Assembly: GCA_030602145.1 (NCBI GenBank)
Contig: JAUWAH010000066.1
Coordinates: 1 to 8,880 of the forward strand
DNA length: 8,880 bases
From: Desulfobulbus sp.
Lineage (GTDB): Bacteria; Desulfobacterota; Desulfobulbia; Desulfobulbales; Desulfobulbaceae
Direction: 5' to 3'
Of this stretch, positions 1 through 7,117 are shown one piece after another. Every line of letters begins with the position of its first letter. Position 1 is the first letter of the stretch. Made by a program: the position numbers and the translations under genes. The notes below the pieces were generated by a model. The model had not been told where the DNA came from. It worked only from the letters and a program-made list of their open reading frames with translations, and did not search any database.

Positions 1-135
1 GACGTAACTCGAAGACCCGAGGGTTATTGTTCTATCGGTTGATGGAACAGGCTGTAGATTGCGCCCCTGCTCCCCGTAAAATTTTGATTGGTGGACAACC
101 ACAACCTGTGGTGCGTGGTTGAGCAAACTGCATAC
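1..135. other. Sequence of unknown origin replacing the 3' part of chrA
   Basis: Left of about base 135 the chrA reading frame no longer encodes ChrA-like sequence, and I recognise no other gene here. The stretch contains a nested inverted repeat (96-121) and a short CTCG/CGAG dyad (8-11 and 18-21). It may be the edge of an insertion, deletion or rearrangement. The junction is placed only by loss of protein resemblance, so it is uncertain by 10-20 bases. Confidence 0.4.
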
Positions 136-608
136 CCACTAAAGGAAAATACCGCGATAGCGATAAGATACGGTGTTTTCAATGACTTGCTCGCAATCCG
201 AAAAACCGCCATAACCACGATGGCCAACACCGCCGGTTTCAACCCATAGAAAAAGGCCTGTACCGAAGCAACCTGATTGAAGCCCGCATAGAGCAGAGTC
301 AACGCCAGGACGGTAAACATGCCGGGGATAACAAACAGGAGTCCGGCGGCCACGCCTCCCTTGGTGCCGTGGAGTAGCCAGCCGATATATATGGCTAACT
401 GTTGCGCCTCGGGTCCCGGCAAAAGATTGCAATAATTCAAGGCGTGAAGGAACCGGTCATTGCTGATCCACTTCCTGTCATCCACCAGCATCTTGTGCAT
501 CAGGCCAATCTGCCCGGCCGGGCCGCCAAAACTCAGGAAACCGATCTTGGTCCAGACTCGGAAGGCCTCGCCGAAGGAGACGTGGGTCTGAGTTTGTTGT
601 TCTTCCAT
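24..608 (-). pseudogene. chrA: Truncated chromate transporter ChrA (N-terminal part only)
   Basis: The frame is open for 194 codons, but only about the first 155 residues resemble the CHR family of proton-linked chromate/sulfate inner-membrane transporters. Visible family motifs are SFGGPAGQIGLMH (residues 26-38) and NLLPGPEAQQLAIYIGW (61-77), followed by hydrophobic segments near 84-108, 115-138 and 147-158. The motifs match the N-terminal half of the long, two-domain ChrA type of about 400 residues. From about residue 158 (near base 135) the sequence turns polar and loses all resemblance, ending at a stop at 24-26. The second half is absent and I see no continuation in the other minus-strand frames down to base 1. 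The start at 608 has an AGGAGA Shine-Dalgarno sequence (614-619) five bases upstream, 14 bases after the stop of the preceding gene, so it was the last gene of the operon. It is probably non-functional. A functional half-size transporter is possible but less likely. Confidence 0.75.
96..121. repeat. Nested inverted repeat next to the chrA breakpoint
   Basis: CAACCAC (96-102) pairs perfectly with GTGGTTG (115-121) around a 12-base loop. An alternative hairpin, ACCACA (98-103) with TGTGGT (107-112), shares part of the same bases. No T-run follows on either strand, so it is not a typical terminator. It could be part of a mobile-element end or chance. Confidence 0.35.
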
Positions 609-622
609 GAGGTTCTCCTGGT

Positions 623-3600
623 TTACGAGAGCAAGCGCGTTTGCCCGTTTTGAGGGTGCATGGTTAGGTCCTTAAATAGAGTAACCGAATCTGCCTTGGT
701 CCAGAGGCCAAGATACCCGGTCAGGCTTCGTTCAACCTGGTGTTCCATGAGTTGTTGGTCGTTCAAAAATGCCCGAATCTGTTGACCGTGGGTTTCGATG
801 CGCAGTCGATGCCATTGATCGCGATGCACGGGGATTTCGACACTCTGCCGCTCGAAACGTTTGCCGTTTCTGAACTCGAACAAGACCGCGTTGTCCTCCA
901 GGCCATTGATACGGAAGACGAAATAATTGGCCCAGTCCCGGATGGCAAAGGCCAGTCCAGCGGCCTGATCAATGGTACCGGCCATGGGTTTGGCCCAAAC
1001 TTCAGCGCTGCCATCCCCCATGCTGCTTTCCTTGGCGATGATCAGCGGGAAGTAGCAATAGGCCTCGATGTTGTCGAGAAACTCCTGGTAGCGTTTGCCC
1101 ATGAATCGGGCCATGGTCTGGGTGACGCCGATGGAGATTGACGAGACGAAATGCGAGCCGTCCTGGAGGATGCAGGCTTCCATACCGGATTTACTATTTT
1201 TCCAGTCACCGGTGATCAAAAAGAAGTTGGCGGGCGCATCTGTCCGCTCAGGTTCGAGAAAATCATATTGCCCCTGGAAGAACGACTCGGTGAGGGTCAC
1301 GACTTGTTCCGGTGTCTTCAAAGCCATGTCAAGCAAACGGCTGGTGCCCAGTAGCCGGCCCAACTGGTCAAGGGCTGTTTCCATGGTCGGTTGGTCCAAG
1401 CGCATGAGTGAGGCTTGGATCAGATCGCCCTTGATGGTGACTTCAAATCCGAGCCGGGTCAGAACATTGGCCAGAAACTGGATACGCAACGAACGGCCAT
1501 GGTAGGCCCCGGCGCCTCCGGCAAAGCTCAGGGTGACGTAGTTGTGCTCGATATCCTCACTGCAGAGGGCGTCAACCGTGGCGAAATGGTAACCAAAACG
1601 GACGTTCAGATTAAGATAGTCGCCGGACAGGATGGCATAGCTCGCGCCTCCAAGCTGGCTGTTGTCCTGCGGCCGAACCCCTGCCGCCATCAGCGACATG
1701 AAATCCTGGGCGCCAACGGCAATGGCGCTGGTCCAGTTGATGCCGGGATAACTGAATCCCCGCCAGAGCGCGGTAAACGGCACGCTGGATACATCGTGGG
1801 CGTTGATTTCATCGCAGGTGGTCAAGCCGGGACGCAGTCCACCACCCATGTCGAGGGCAAAGAGCATGATGGGGATATTCACCTTGAGTCGCACCGCGTT
1901 GCGAGTGCGGCCGATGGTTTCACCAAGGTTGAACATTTGGCGGATCGAGAGTTCGTGACAGTAACGGATAATGTCATGGACGGTTCGGCACTTATTCGGC
2001 GAGAAATCGACCGAATTGGGATCGGTCAGATTGAGCGGCGAAATCAGATCGAGCAACCGCTGCAGACGCAGATGGGCCGGGCTGTTAAAGATTGGCCGTT
2101 TAATCTGTCGTGCTCCCTGGACCAGTTCCTCCACGGCTCCCTGGTACACGCGCCCCTGGCTAGCCCAGAGGGTGATGGTCTCGCCGTCCTTGAGGGTGGT
2201 GGTGGAGGTCTGGGTATCAAAGAGGGCCGGAACCCCGAATTCCCGTGCCACCGAGGCCAGATGGCTGGCGGTGCCGCCGACATCGGTGATGATCCCCCTG
2301 ACCTTGCTGACCCAAGGGGTGAGCGAAGTGGAAGCGGTCCGGGCGACGAGAATGGTATCCGGTTCAACCGGAACCGAGGCCCCTTCCGTTGTCGATCGTG
2401 TTTTGAGGAGGACTCGTCCGGTTACCACCCCGCTGGCGGCACACTTGCCGCCTTGCAGCAGAACGGGGTGGCCGGGATAGTCCACCCTCTCCTGTTCTTT
2501 TTCCTGTTCCTCGGCAGCCAGAATCAGCAAAGGCCGAACTTGAAGAATGAACAGTTGACCGGAAGTGTCCACTGCCCATTCGATATCGAGTGGTCTTTGA
2601 TAGTGCTCCTCCATGCGCAAGGCGTAACCGGCTAGTTCCTGGAGGAATTGAGGAGGAGCTGAACCTTCCATGCCTTTGGCTTCCAGCACAGCTAGGGTCT
2701 TTTTATCGAGCCGGAACATCTGTTCCGGCGAGGCATCGCCCCCAACCAACTGATCGCCCAGCCCGGCAACGGCGCTGATCCTGATGCTTTCACTGTCCTC
2801 GCCGGTGGGATCGGCGGTGTAGAGCACGCCGCTGTAGTGCGGTTGCACCATGGCCAGGACGAGGACGCCCATGGGTGTTTCCCGGTCATCCAGGCCATGA
2901 TGCATGCGATACGAGAGCGCACTCGGGGAATAGAGACTGGCTATGACTTGCTGGTAGGCTCGTGACAGGTCAGGGATGGCAACATTGAGCACCGAGGTGT
3001 ACTGACCGGCAAAGGAGATGTCGCCATCCTCGCCGATGGCGGAACTGCGGACCGCCACTCGCTGTTCCGGTGCAAAAATATCCGCTGCATCGGTCACAGC
3101 CTGCCCAATGGACTTCGGCAAGGGGGTGGCCAGGATTCGTTCGCCGATTTGCCGGCTGACAGCCTCCAGTTGGGCCGGATCATCATCGCCCAGTTCTGCC
3201 AGAAGCGCGTCGATCTCCGTGCTCAGTCCGGATTCTCCAAGGAACTGTTGGCAGGCGGTGGTGGTGATGGCAAAACCGGTCGGGGTTGGCAGGTTCAGCT
3301 CGGCACCGATGTGGGCCAGATTAGCAGCCTTGGCGCCGACCACCGATATCTGCGTCAGGCCAATTTGAGCAAACGACAACACCAGATCGTCACTTTTGTG
3401 CCGGTTCAACCCTGACCATTCCTCGTTCACCGATCGTTCGATACTGCGCAGCACACCGAACAGTGGTTCGTACTCCTTGCCGGTCATTCCCGAAAGGGCA
3501 TGGGCCATGCCGTCGACCTCCAGCAGCAATTGCCGGCTTTTTCTCTCCACCACCTGCGGCACGAACGGCCGGTTGTCGTAGTAGATCTGCTCAAGATCGG

Positions 3601-3733
3601 CCTGCAGGGTCAAAGCGGTCCGGTTATGTTCGAGAAGCCGGCGGAACCGCCGATATCGGTTGGTCTGTTCAGCGTCCAGGGTCGGCAGCAACTCGCAGGC
3701 GGCGCCTGTTTTCCATTTTTTGAACAGTGGCAT
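623..3733 (-). CDS. PEP-synthase-like ATP-grasp/phosphohistidine protein with LamG-like C-terminus
   Basis: This 1,036-residue cytoplasmic protein has no signal peptide or membrane segment. Residues 1-125 form an N-terminal extension also present in the divergent gene at 8230. Residues 130-405 are a PEP/pyruvate-binding ATP-grasp domain: VGAKAANL (132-139), RSSAIGED (229-236), SGVLYTADPTGE (301-312), DIEWAVD (383-389) and FILQVRP (395-401). Residues 430-530 are the mobile phosphohistidine domain, with likely catalytic His491 in GGTASH (486-491). The Thr normally two residues before the His is Ala489. Residues 540-830 match no domain I know, and no PEP-binding TIM barrel motif (GTNDLTQ type) is visible. 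Residues 895-1026 look like a LamG/DUF1080-type beta sandwich (YFVFRINGLEDN, GLWTKADSVTLF). Family members transfer phosphate from ATP through the His to pyruvate or another acceptor. The acceptor here is unknown, so 'phosphoenolpyruvate synthase' would overstate the case. AAGGTG (3739-3744) five bases upstream supports the start. It follows the MFS gene by 91 bases. Confidence 0.9.
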   Translation of the reverse strand: MPLFKKWKTGAACELLPTLDAEQTNRYRRFRRLLEHNRTALTLQADLEQIYYDNRPFVPQVVERKSRQLLLEVDGMAHALSGMTGKEYEPLFGVLRSIERSVNEEWSGLNRHKSDDLVLSFAQIGLTQISVVGAKAANLAHIGAELNLPTPTGFAITTTACQQFLGESGLSTEIDALLAELGDDDPAQLEAVSRQIGERILATPLPKSIGQAVTDAADIFAPEQRVAVRSSAIGEDGDISFAGQYTSVLNVAIPDLSRAYQQVIASLYSPSALSYRMHHGLDDRETPMGVLVLAMVQPHYSGVLYTADPTGEDSESIRISAVAGLGDQLVGGDASPEQMFRLDKKTLAVLEAKGMEGSAPPQFLQELAGYALRMEEHYQRPLDIEWAVDTSGQLFILQVRPLLILAAEEQEKEQERVDYPGHPVLLQGGKCAASGVVTGRVLLKTRSTTEGASVPVEPDTILVARTASTSLTPWVSKVRGIITDVGGTASHLASVAREFGVPALFDTQTSTTTLKDGETITLWASQGRVYQGAVEELVQGARQIKRPIFNSPAHLRLQRLLDLISPLNLTDPNSVDFSPNKCRTVHDIIRYCHELSIRQMFNLGETIGRTRNAVRLKVNIPIMLFALDMGGGLRPGLTTCDEINAHDVSSVPFTALWRGFSYPGINWTSAIAVGAQDFMSLMAAGVRPQDNSQLGGASYAILSGDYLNLNVRFGYHFATVDALCSEDIEHNYVTLSFAGGAGAYHGRSLRIQFLANVLTRLGFEVTIKGDLIQASLMRLDQPTMETALDQLGRLLGTSRLLDMALKTPEQVVTLTESFFQGQYDFLEPERTDAPANFFLITGDWKNSKSGMEACILQDGSHFVSSISIGVTQTMARFMGKRYQEFLDNIEAYCYFPLIIAKESSMGDGSAEVWAKPMAGTIDQAAGLAFAIRDWANYFVFRINGLEDNAVLFEFRNGKRFERQSVEIPVHRDQWHRLRIETHGQQIRAFLNDQQLMEHQVERSLTGYLGLWTKADSVTLFKDLTMHPQNGQTRLLS

Positions 3734-3824
3734 GATATCACCTTTCGGAAGAGGGGTGGCTCGTTGAAGGTGAATTTTTAGAGAAGGTCTCTCGGCAACG
3801 ACAAAATCGAATTTCCATTCCTGG
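3734..3824 (-). other. 91-base intercistronic gap before the PEP-synthase-like gene
   Basis: This is the longest gap inside the minus-strand operon. It holds the Shine-Dalgarno AAGGTG (3739-3744) and a weak dyad, AGAGA (3780-3784) with TCTCT (3788-3792), with no T-run downstream on either strand. I see no terminator and no convincing promoter, so read-through transcription is likely. Confidence 0.45.
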
Positions 3825-5042
3825 TTACTCTCCCATATCCTTGAACATCTTGTACAGCATCATATCGTACAGAATTTTCAGGCCTCCGGCGAAAAAGAAC
3901 GGGACACTGAACAGCAGGGGACTGGCCATGAGCAGACCGCCAAGCAGCGGGGAAACAGCCGCGCCCACCGATCGAGCCACCGTAGTGATCCCCGAGGCAG
4001 CGGATCGCTCATCCGGAGCGACCACCGCCATGGTGTAGGACTGGCGGGCTGGCACATCCATCTGCGAGATGCAGGCCCGGAGCAGGAGCATGACAACAGC
4101 CAGCCAGAAATTCGGCATCAGCGGCACCAGGCAGAGCAGGATGTTCGAAGGGATGTGGGTGAAGACCATGGTGCGCACCAGGCCGATGCGGTCGGCCAGT
4201 CGAACCGCCAGCAGGGCCGATACCCCGGCCAGCAGGTTGGCGCCGAAAAAGAGGGTGCCGAGCATCCCCTCGTCGGCCCCGTAGTGGACATGGAGCCACC
4301 AGGCGATCATACTCTGGACCACGAAACCACCGGCAAAGGCGTCGAGGGCAAAGAGCGAGCTGAGCTTGAACACCACTGATTTTGAGCGGTGCAGGCCCAA
4401 AGTTCGTTTCCCAGCGCCTTCTGGGTTGCCTGCAACCGGAACCACCTCAGCGTGCCGGGAAACAAAGACGAACAGCAGCATCAGCGCCAAGCCGCAGGCG
4501 GCATAGCCCCCCATGATCCATCGGTACGCCTCCAACCCACTGAAGCCGATATATTGCAACCATTGAGCCAGCCAGCCTCCCGCCAGGGCGCCGCCGGCGG
4601 TGGCGAATGATCCGGCAAGATTGTACCAGCCAAAAATCCTGGTGCGTCGGTTGTCCGGGACCAGTTGGGAGAGCGCCGCCTGTTCGATGGACAGAAAGGG
4701 GCCGATCTCGCCGCCGCTGGGACTGACGATACCGATAATCGCCGCGATGGTGATCCACACCGGATCGTCGGTGAGGAGAAAGACCAGACCGGCCAGGATC
4801 ATCAAGAATGAGCCAAGTAGGAGCATGTTCTTGCGGCCCACCCGGTCGGCTACCATGGTCACCCACAGGGAAACGAAGATGTCGCCGGCCAGGGTGGCGG
4901 TGAGAACGGCCCCAACGCCCGCTGCACTCAAACCGGAGGCGGCGAGATAGAGCGCCAGCACAACCGAGACGAAGCCGTAGGCGAACAGCCGGATGATCCG
5001 GGTGGTAAAGAGAAGAACGATGTCTCGGGTAACGATGTGCAT
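3825..5042 (-). CDS. MFS transporter (second in operon)
   Basis: This 405-residue inner-membrane protein is of the usual length for a 12-helix major facilitator. It has strongly hydrophobic segments throughout and the motif A signature DRVGRK (residues 66-71) in the loop after the second helix. A central polar stretch, between about residues 190 and 220, fits the cytoplasmic loop between halves. MFS proteins move small solutes by proton coupling or facilitated exchange. The substrate cannot be read from the sequence. I chose ATG 5042-5040 because AAGGA (5053-5057) lies ten bases upstream and the hydrophobic N-terminus (MHIVTRDIVLLF) starts at once. A TTG at 5096 would add 18 polar residues encoded across a strong hairpin. 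It lies 54 bases after the HD-domain gene and 91 before the PEP-synthase-like gene. No close similarity to the other MFS protein in this operon is obvious, so the two probably handle different substrates. Confidence 0.9.
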   Translation of the reverse strand: MHIVTRDIVLLFTTRIIRLFAYGFVSVVLALYLAASGLSAAGVGAVLTATLAGDIFVSLWVTMVADRVGRKNMLLLGSFLMILAGLVFLLTDDPVWITIAAIIGIVSPSGGEIGPFLSIEQAALSQLVPDNRRTRIFGWYNLAGSFATAGGALAGGWLAQWLQYIGFSGLEAYRWIMGGYAACGLALMLLFVFVSRHAEVVPVAGNPEGAGKRTLGLHRSKSVVFKLSSLFALDAFAGGFVVQSMIAWWLHVHYGADEGMLGTLFFGANLLAGVSALLAVRLADRIGLVRTMVFTHIPSNILLCLVPLMPNFWLAVVMLLLRACISQMDVPARQSYTMAVVAPDERSAASGITTVARSVGAAVSPLLGGLLMASPLLFSVPFFFAGGLKILYDMMLYKMFKDMGE

Positions 5043-5052
5043 ATGGTTGCAG

Positions 5053-5057
5053 TCCTT
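5053..5057 (-). promoter_or_regulatory. Ribosome binding site fixing the MFS start at 5042
   Basis: The minus strand reads AAGGA here, ten bases before ATG 5042-5040. The upstream TTG at 5096 has no comparable site, so the shorter protein is preferred. Confidence 0.6.
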
Positions 5058-5062
5058 GTTGT

Positions 5063-5088
5063 CCTCCGGAGCCGGCTGGCTCCGGAGG
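5063..5088 (-). promoter_or_regulatory. Strong intercistronic hairpin between HD and MFS genes
   Basis: Arms CCTCCGGAGCC (5063-5073) and GGCTCCGGAGG (5078-5088) are perfectly complementary over 11 GC-rich base pairs around a 4-base loop. The hairpin starts 8 bases after the HD-gene stop and ends 5 bases before the Shine-Dalgarno sequence of the MFS gene. No U-tract follows on the minus strand, so a Rho-independent terminator is unlikely. It may act as an RNA-processing or stability element that sets relative expression within the operon. The pairing is seen directly. The role is inferred. Confidence 0.6.
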
Positions 5089-5096
5089 CAGTGCAA

Positions 5097-5834
5097 TCAG
5101 GCCATCCAGCCTTGGATTTCCGTATGCAGGGCCAGGTAGCGCTGCAAGGTGGTTGGATTCTTCCCGTATTTTTCATAGGAGGTTAGAATCTCGGCAAAAT
5201 TGGTCTCGGCCTTGGTTTCGTCCGTATCCGGTACAATACCGTCGGTATAGATATCCACCATCCGGTCGGCATAGATGACGATCTTCTCCTCCGGGGTACG
5301 CAGGGTGTAATCTCGGACCGGCAACCCCAGTTCCTTAGCCTCTGCCTCGGTCAATCCGCCGCGGATATGTTTGAGGATGATCTGGCGGATAGCCTCTTCT
5401 AGCCCAAGTTCCTCGGCCATCTTTGCACCGATCTCGCCGTGCTCTATGCCGTAGGTCTTGGCCTTGCCGAGATCATGGAAGATGGCACCCCGGGCAAGGA
5501 GGTGTTTGTCCACCGGGATCTTCACCCGGCTGGCGATCTCCAGCGACTTGCGTGCCACCTCCAGACTGTGCTGGACCGCTTCATCAGGACAGCTTGCCCC
5601 TTTAAGCGTGGCGATATCCTTCATTAAAAGATCCTCGGCCACATGGAGGAAGAACTCGGTCACCGCTTCCTCGCCCCAGGTCTCTTTGACATAGGCCCGG
5701 TTTGCAGCGAGCGCGTCCAGGTCGTGGCGGGCTGCCTTGTGATCGGGATGGTTGTCCAGCCAGTCGTGCATTTGCTGGTAGTCATTGCCGGTACGTTGCT
5801 GACTAATTTCAAGGTGTTTTGCGTAGGGAGGCAT
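5097..5834 (-). CDS. HD-domain metal-dependent phosphohydrolase
   Basis: This 245-residue soluble protein has the HD-superfamily metal site: His89, His120-Asp121 within HDLGK (120-124), His132 (EHGEIGA), His156 (KHIRGG) and Asp190 (YADRMVD). Residues 1-80 form an N-terminal helical-looking part I do not recognise. The segment LPVRDYTLRTPEEKIVIYADRM (171-192, given here only as a landmark) resembles the small HDIG family known mostly from archaea (TIGR00295-like), a resemblance recalled rather than tested. HD enzymes hydrolyse phosphate esters, commonly nucleotides. The substrate here is unknown. The start has AGGAGA (5841-5846) six bases upstream. It lies 44 bases after the first MFS gene and 54 before the second. 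Co-transcription with an ATP-dependent phosphohistidine enzyme suggests opposing phosphorylation and dephosphorylation of a common or related metabolite, which is inference. Confidence 0.9.
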   Translation of the reverse strand: MPPYAKHLEISQQRTGNDYQQMHDWLDNHPDHKAARHDLDALAANRAYVKETWGEEAVTEFFLHVAEDLLMKDIATLKGASCPDEAVQHSLEVARKSLEIASRVKIPVDKHLLARGAIFHDLGKAKTYGIEHGEIGAKMAEELGLEEAIRQIILKHIRGGLTEAEAKELGLPVRDYTLRTPEEKIVIYADRMVDIYTDGIVPDTDETKAETNFAEILTSYEKYGKNPTTLQRYLALHTEIQGWMA

Positions 5835-5878
5835 GATTTTTCTCCTAAAGAATATGGTGGATAGGGTTTGGGTTGAGG

Positions 5879-7117
5879 TTATAAGTTTTCCGTTTGCGGT
5901 TCTTCTCGCACGGTGTTGAGAAACAGAGGGATCGAAACGCAGAGGAGCGTTGAGACGATGGCAAATGCTGCGCCGTATCCCAAGGATGCCACTAGCAGTC
6001 CAGTGACGATCGGACCTGCGGCATGGCCAACGTCGAAGATTGTGCCGAAGGTGCCCATGGCGGCCCCGTAATGCCGGGCCTTGCAGAAATCGGCGACCAG
6101 GGCGGCCGAGGACGAAGTGACAAAGGCCTCGCCCAGACCAAAGACCATGCCGGCGAGCATCAGGGCGACAAAACCGGTGAGATGCGGGACGAGGGCAAAG
6201 GGCACGGCGCAGAGCAGCATGCCCGCCACGATCAATGGCCTACGGCCCCAGCGGTCGGAAACCTTGCCCATCAGCGGTTTGGCGATCAGGGTCACCACGA
6301 TCTGTACGCCCCAAATCAGGCCGGCCTGAAAGACGTTGAGCCCAGCCACGGTGACTGCATAGACCGGAAGAAAGGCCTCCAGAGCGCCCATACTCATATT
6401 CTGGATGCCTTCCATTGAGGAGGTCATCAGTACTCTTCTGTCGGCCACCACCTCGCGGATGCCTTGGGCAAAGAGGTGGAATCGTTCCCTCAGGCTCTTG
6501 CCTTGGGCAGGTTTGTCGCCATTGCGCAAGGTGAGAAGCCCCAGGACCAGGGCAGTCGCGCCGGTCAGGGCACTGCAGAAAAAGACAGCGCGATAACTGA
6601 TCAAACCTGCCTGTTCCCTTCCGAGCAGGAAGAGCAGGTACCCGCCGATCGGTGCGCCCAGGAGGGTACCGGCGATGCCCACCGAAGAAAACCAGCTCAG
6701 CATCTCGCCCTTGCGCGCCCCGGCAATATCAGCCACCACCGCCATGGCAACCGGACCGTAGATGGCGGTGGCCAGACCGTGGAGGAATCGCACCACCACC
6801 AGGGCCGCATAGTGGGTGATAAATAGGTAGGCAAACGGCATCAAGCCGAAGACCACTAGACCGGCGAGCATGGTCCGTCGGCGGCCAATGACATCGGAAA
6901 GGGCTCCGGAGGGCATCTTGAAGAGGATGCCGGTTACCGTGGAAATACCCACGGCCAAGCCAATCCCTTCCGGACCGGCACCCAAGGCGGCAGCAAAGAG
7001 CGGCAGTACCGGATTTCTGGCCAGGGCATAGGAGAATCGGGCCAGGAAGCCGATGGAAAACAGGGTGCGCAGGGTAGTGTCGGCCGTCGGCAGAGCAGTC
7101 AAGTTGGCAGGGTTCAT
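5879..7117 (-). CDS. MFS transporter (first in operon)
   Basis: This 412-residue inner-membrane protein has about 12 hydrophobic segments, the usual size for a DHA1-like major facilitator. Motif A appears in both halves: GALSDVIGRRRT (residues 71-82) and GKVSDRWGRRP (284-294), the internal duplication typical of the superfamily. Helix 4 carries RFLHGLATAIYGP (110-122), resembling the motif B arginine region of drug/proton antiporters, so efflux is plausible. The substrate is unknown. Its ATG (7117-7115) overlaps the chrB stop (7116-7114) as ATGA, and AGGGAG (7125-7130) lies seven bases upstream inside chrB, so translation of the two genes is probably coupled. MFS genes do occur beside chrB homologues in other bacteria as I recall, but this one cannot be assigned to chromate from sequence alone. 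Confidence 0.92.
   Translation of the reverse strand: MNPANLTALPTADTTLRTLFSIGFLARFSYALARNPVLPLFAAALGAGPEGIGLAVGISTVTGILFKMPSGALSDVIGRRRTMLAGLVVFGLMPFAYLFITHYAALVVVRFLHGLATAIYGPVAMAVVADIAGARKGEMLSWFSSVGIAGTLLGAPIGGYLLFLLGREQAGLISYRAVFFCSALTGATALVLGLLTLRNGDKPAQGKSLRERFHLFAQGIREVVADRRVLMTSSMEGIQNMSMGALEAFLPVYAVTVAGLNVFQAGLIWGVQIVVTLIAKPLMGKVSDRWGRRPLIVAGMLLCAVPFALVPHLTGFVALMLAGMVFGLGEAFVTSSSAALVADFCKARHYGAAMGTFGTIFDVGHAAGPIVTGLLVASLGYGAAFAIVSTLLCVSIPLFLNTVREEPQTENL

Noticed and set aside
1415..2635. Long plus-strand open frame of 406 codons opposite the PEP-synthase-like gene
   Set aside because: It lies wholly antisense to a gene with clear ATP-grasp and phosphohistidine motifs, has no recognisable domain, and its composition fits a shadow frame of GC-rich coding DNA.
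3780..3792. Terminator-like dyad before the PEP-synthase-like gene
   Set aside because: The stem is only five base pairs and is followed by A residues on the minus strand, not U residues.
5063..5088. Rho-independent terminator between HD and MFS genes
   Set aside because: The stem is strong, but no U-rich tract follows on either strand.
5043..5096. TTG start at 5096 for the second MFS gene
   Set aside because: It would add 18 polar residues encoded through a strong hairpin and has no Shine-Dalgarno sequence, whereas ATG 5042 has one and begins the hydrophobic N-terminus.
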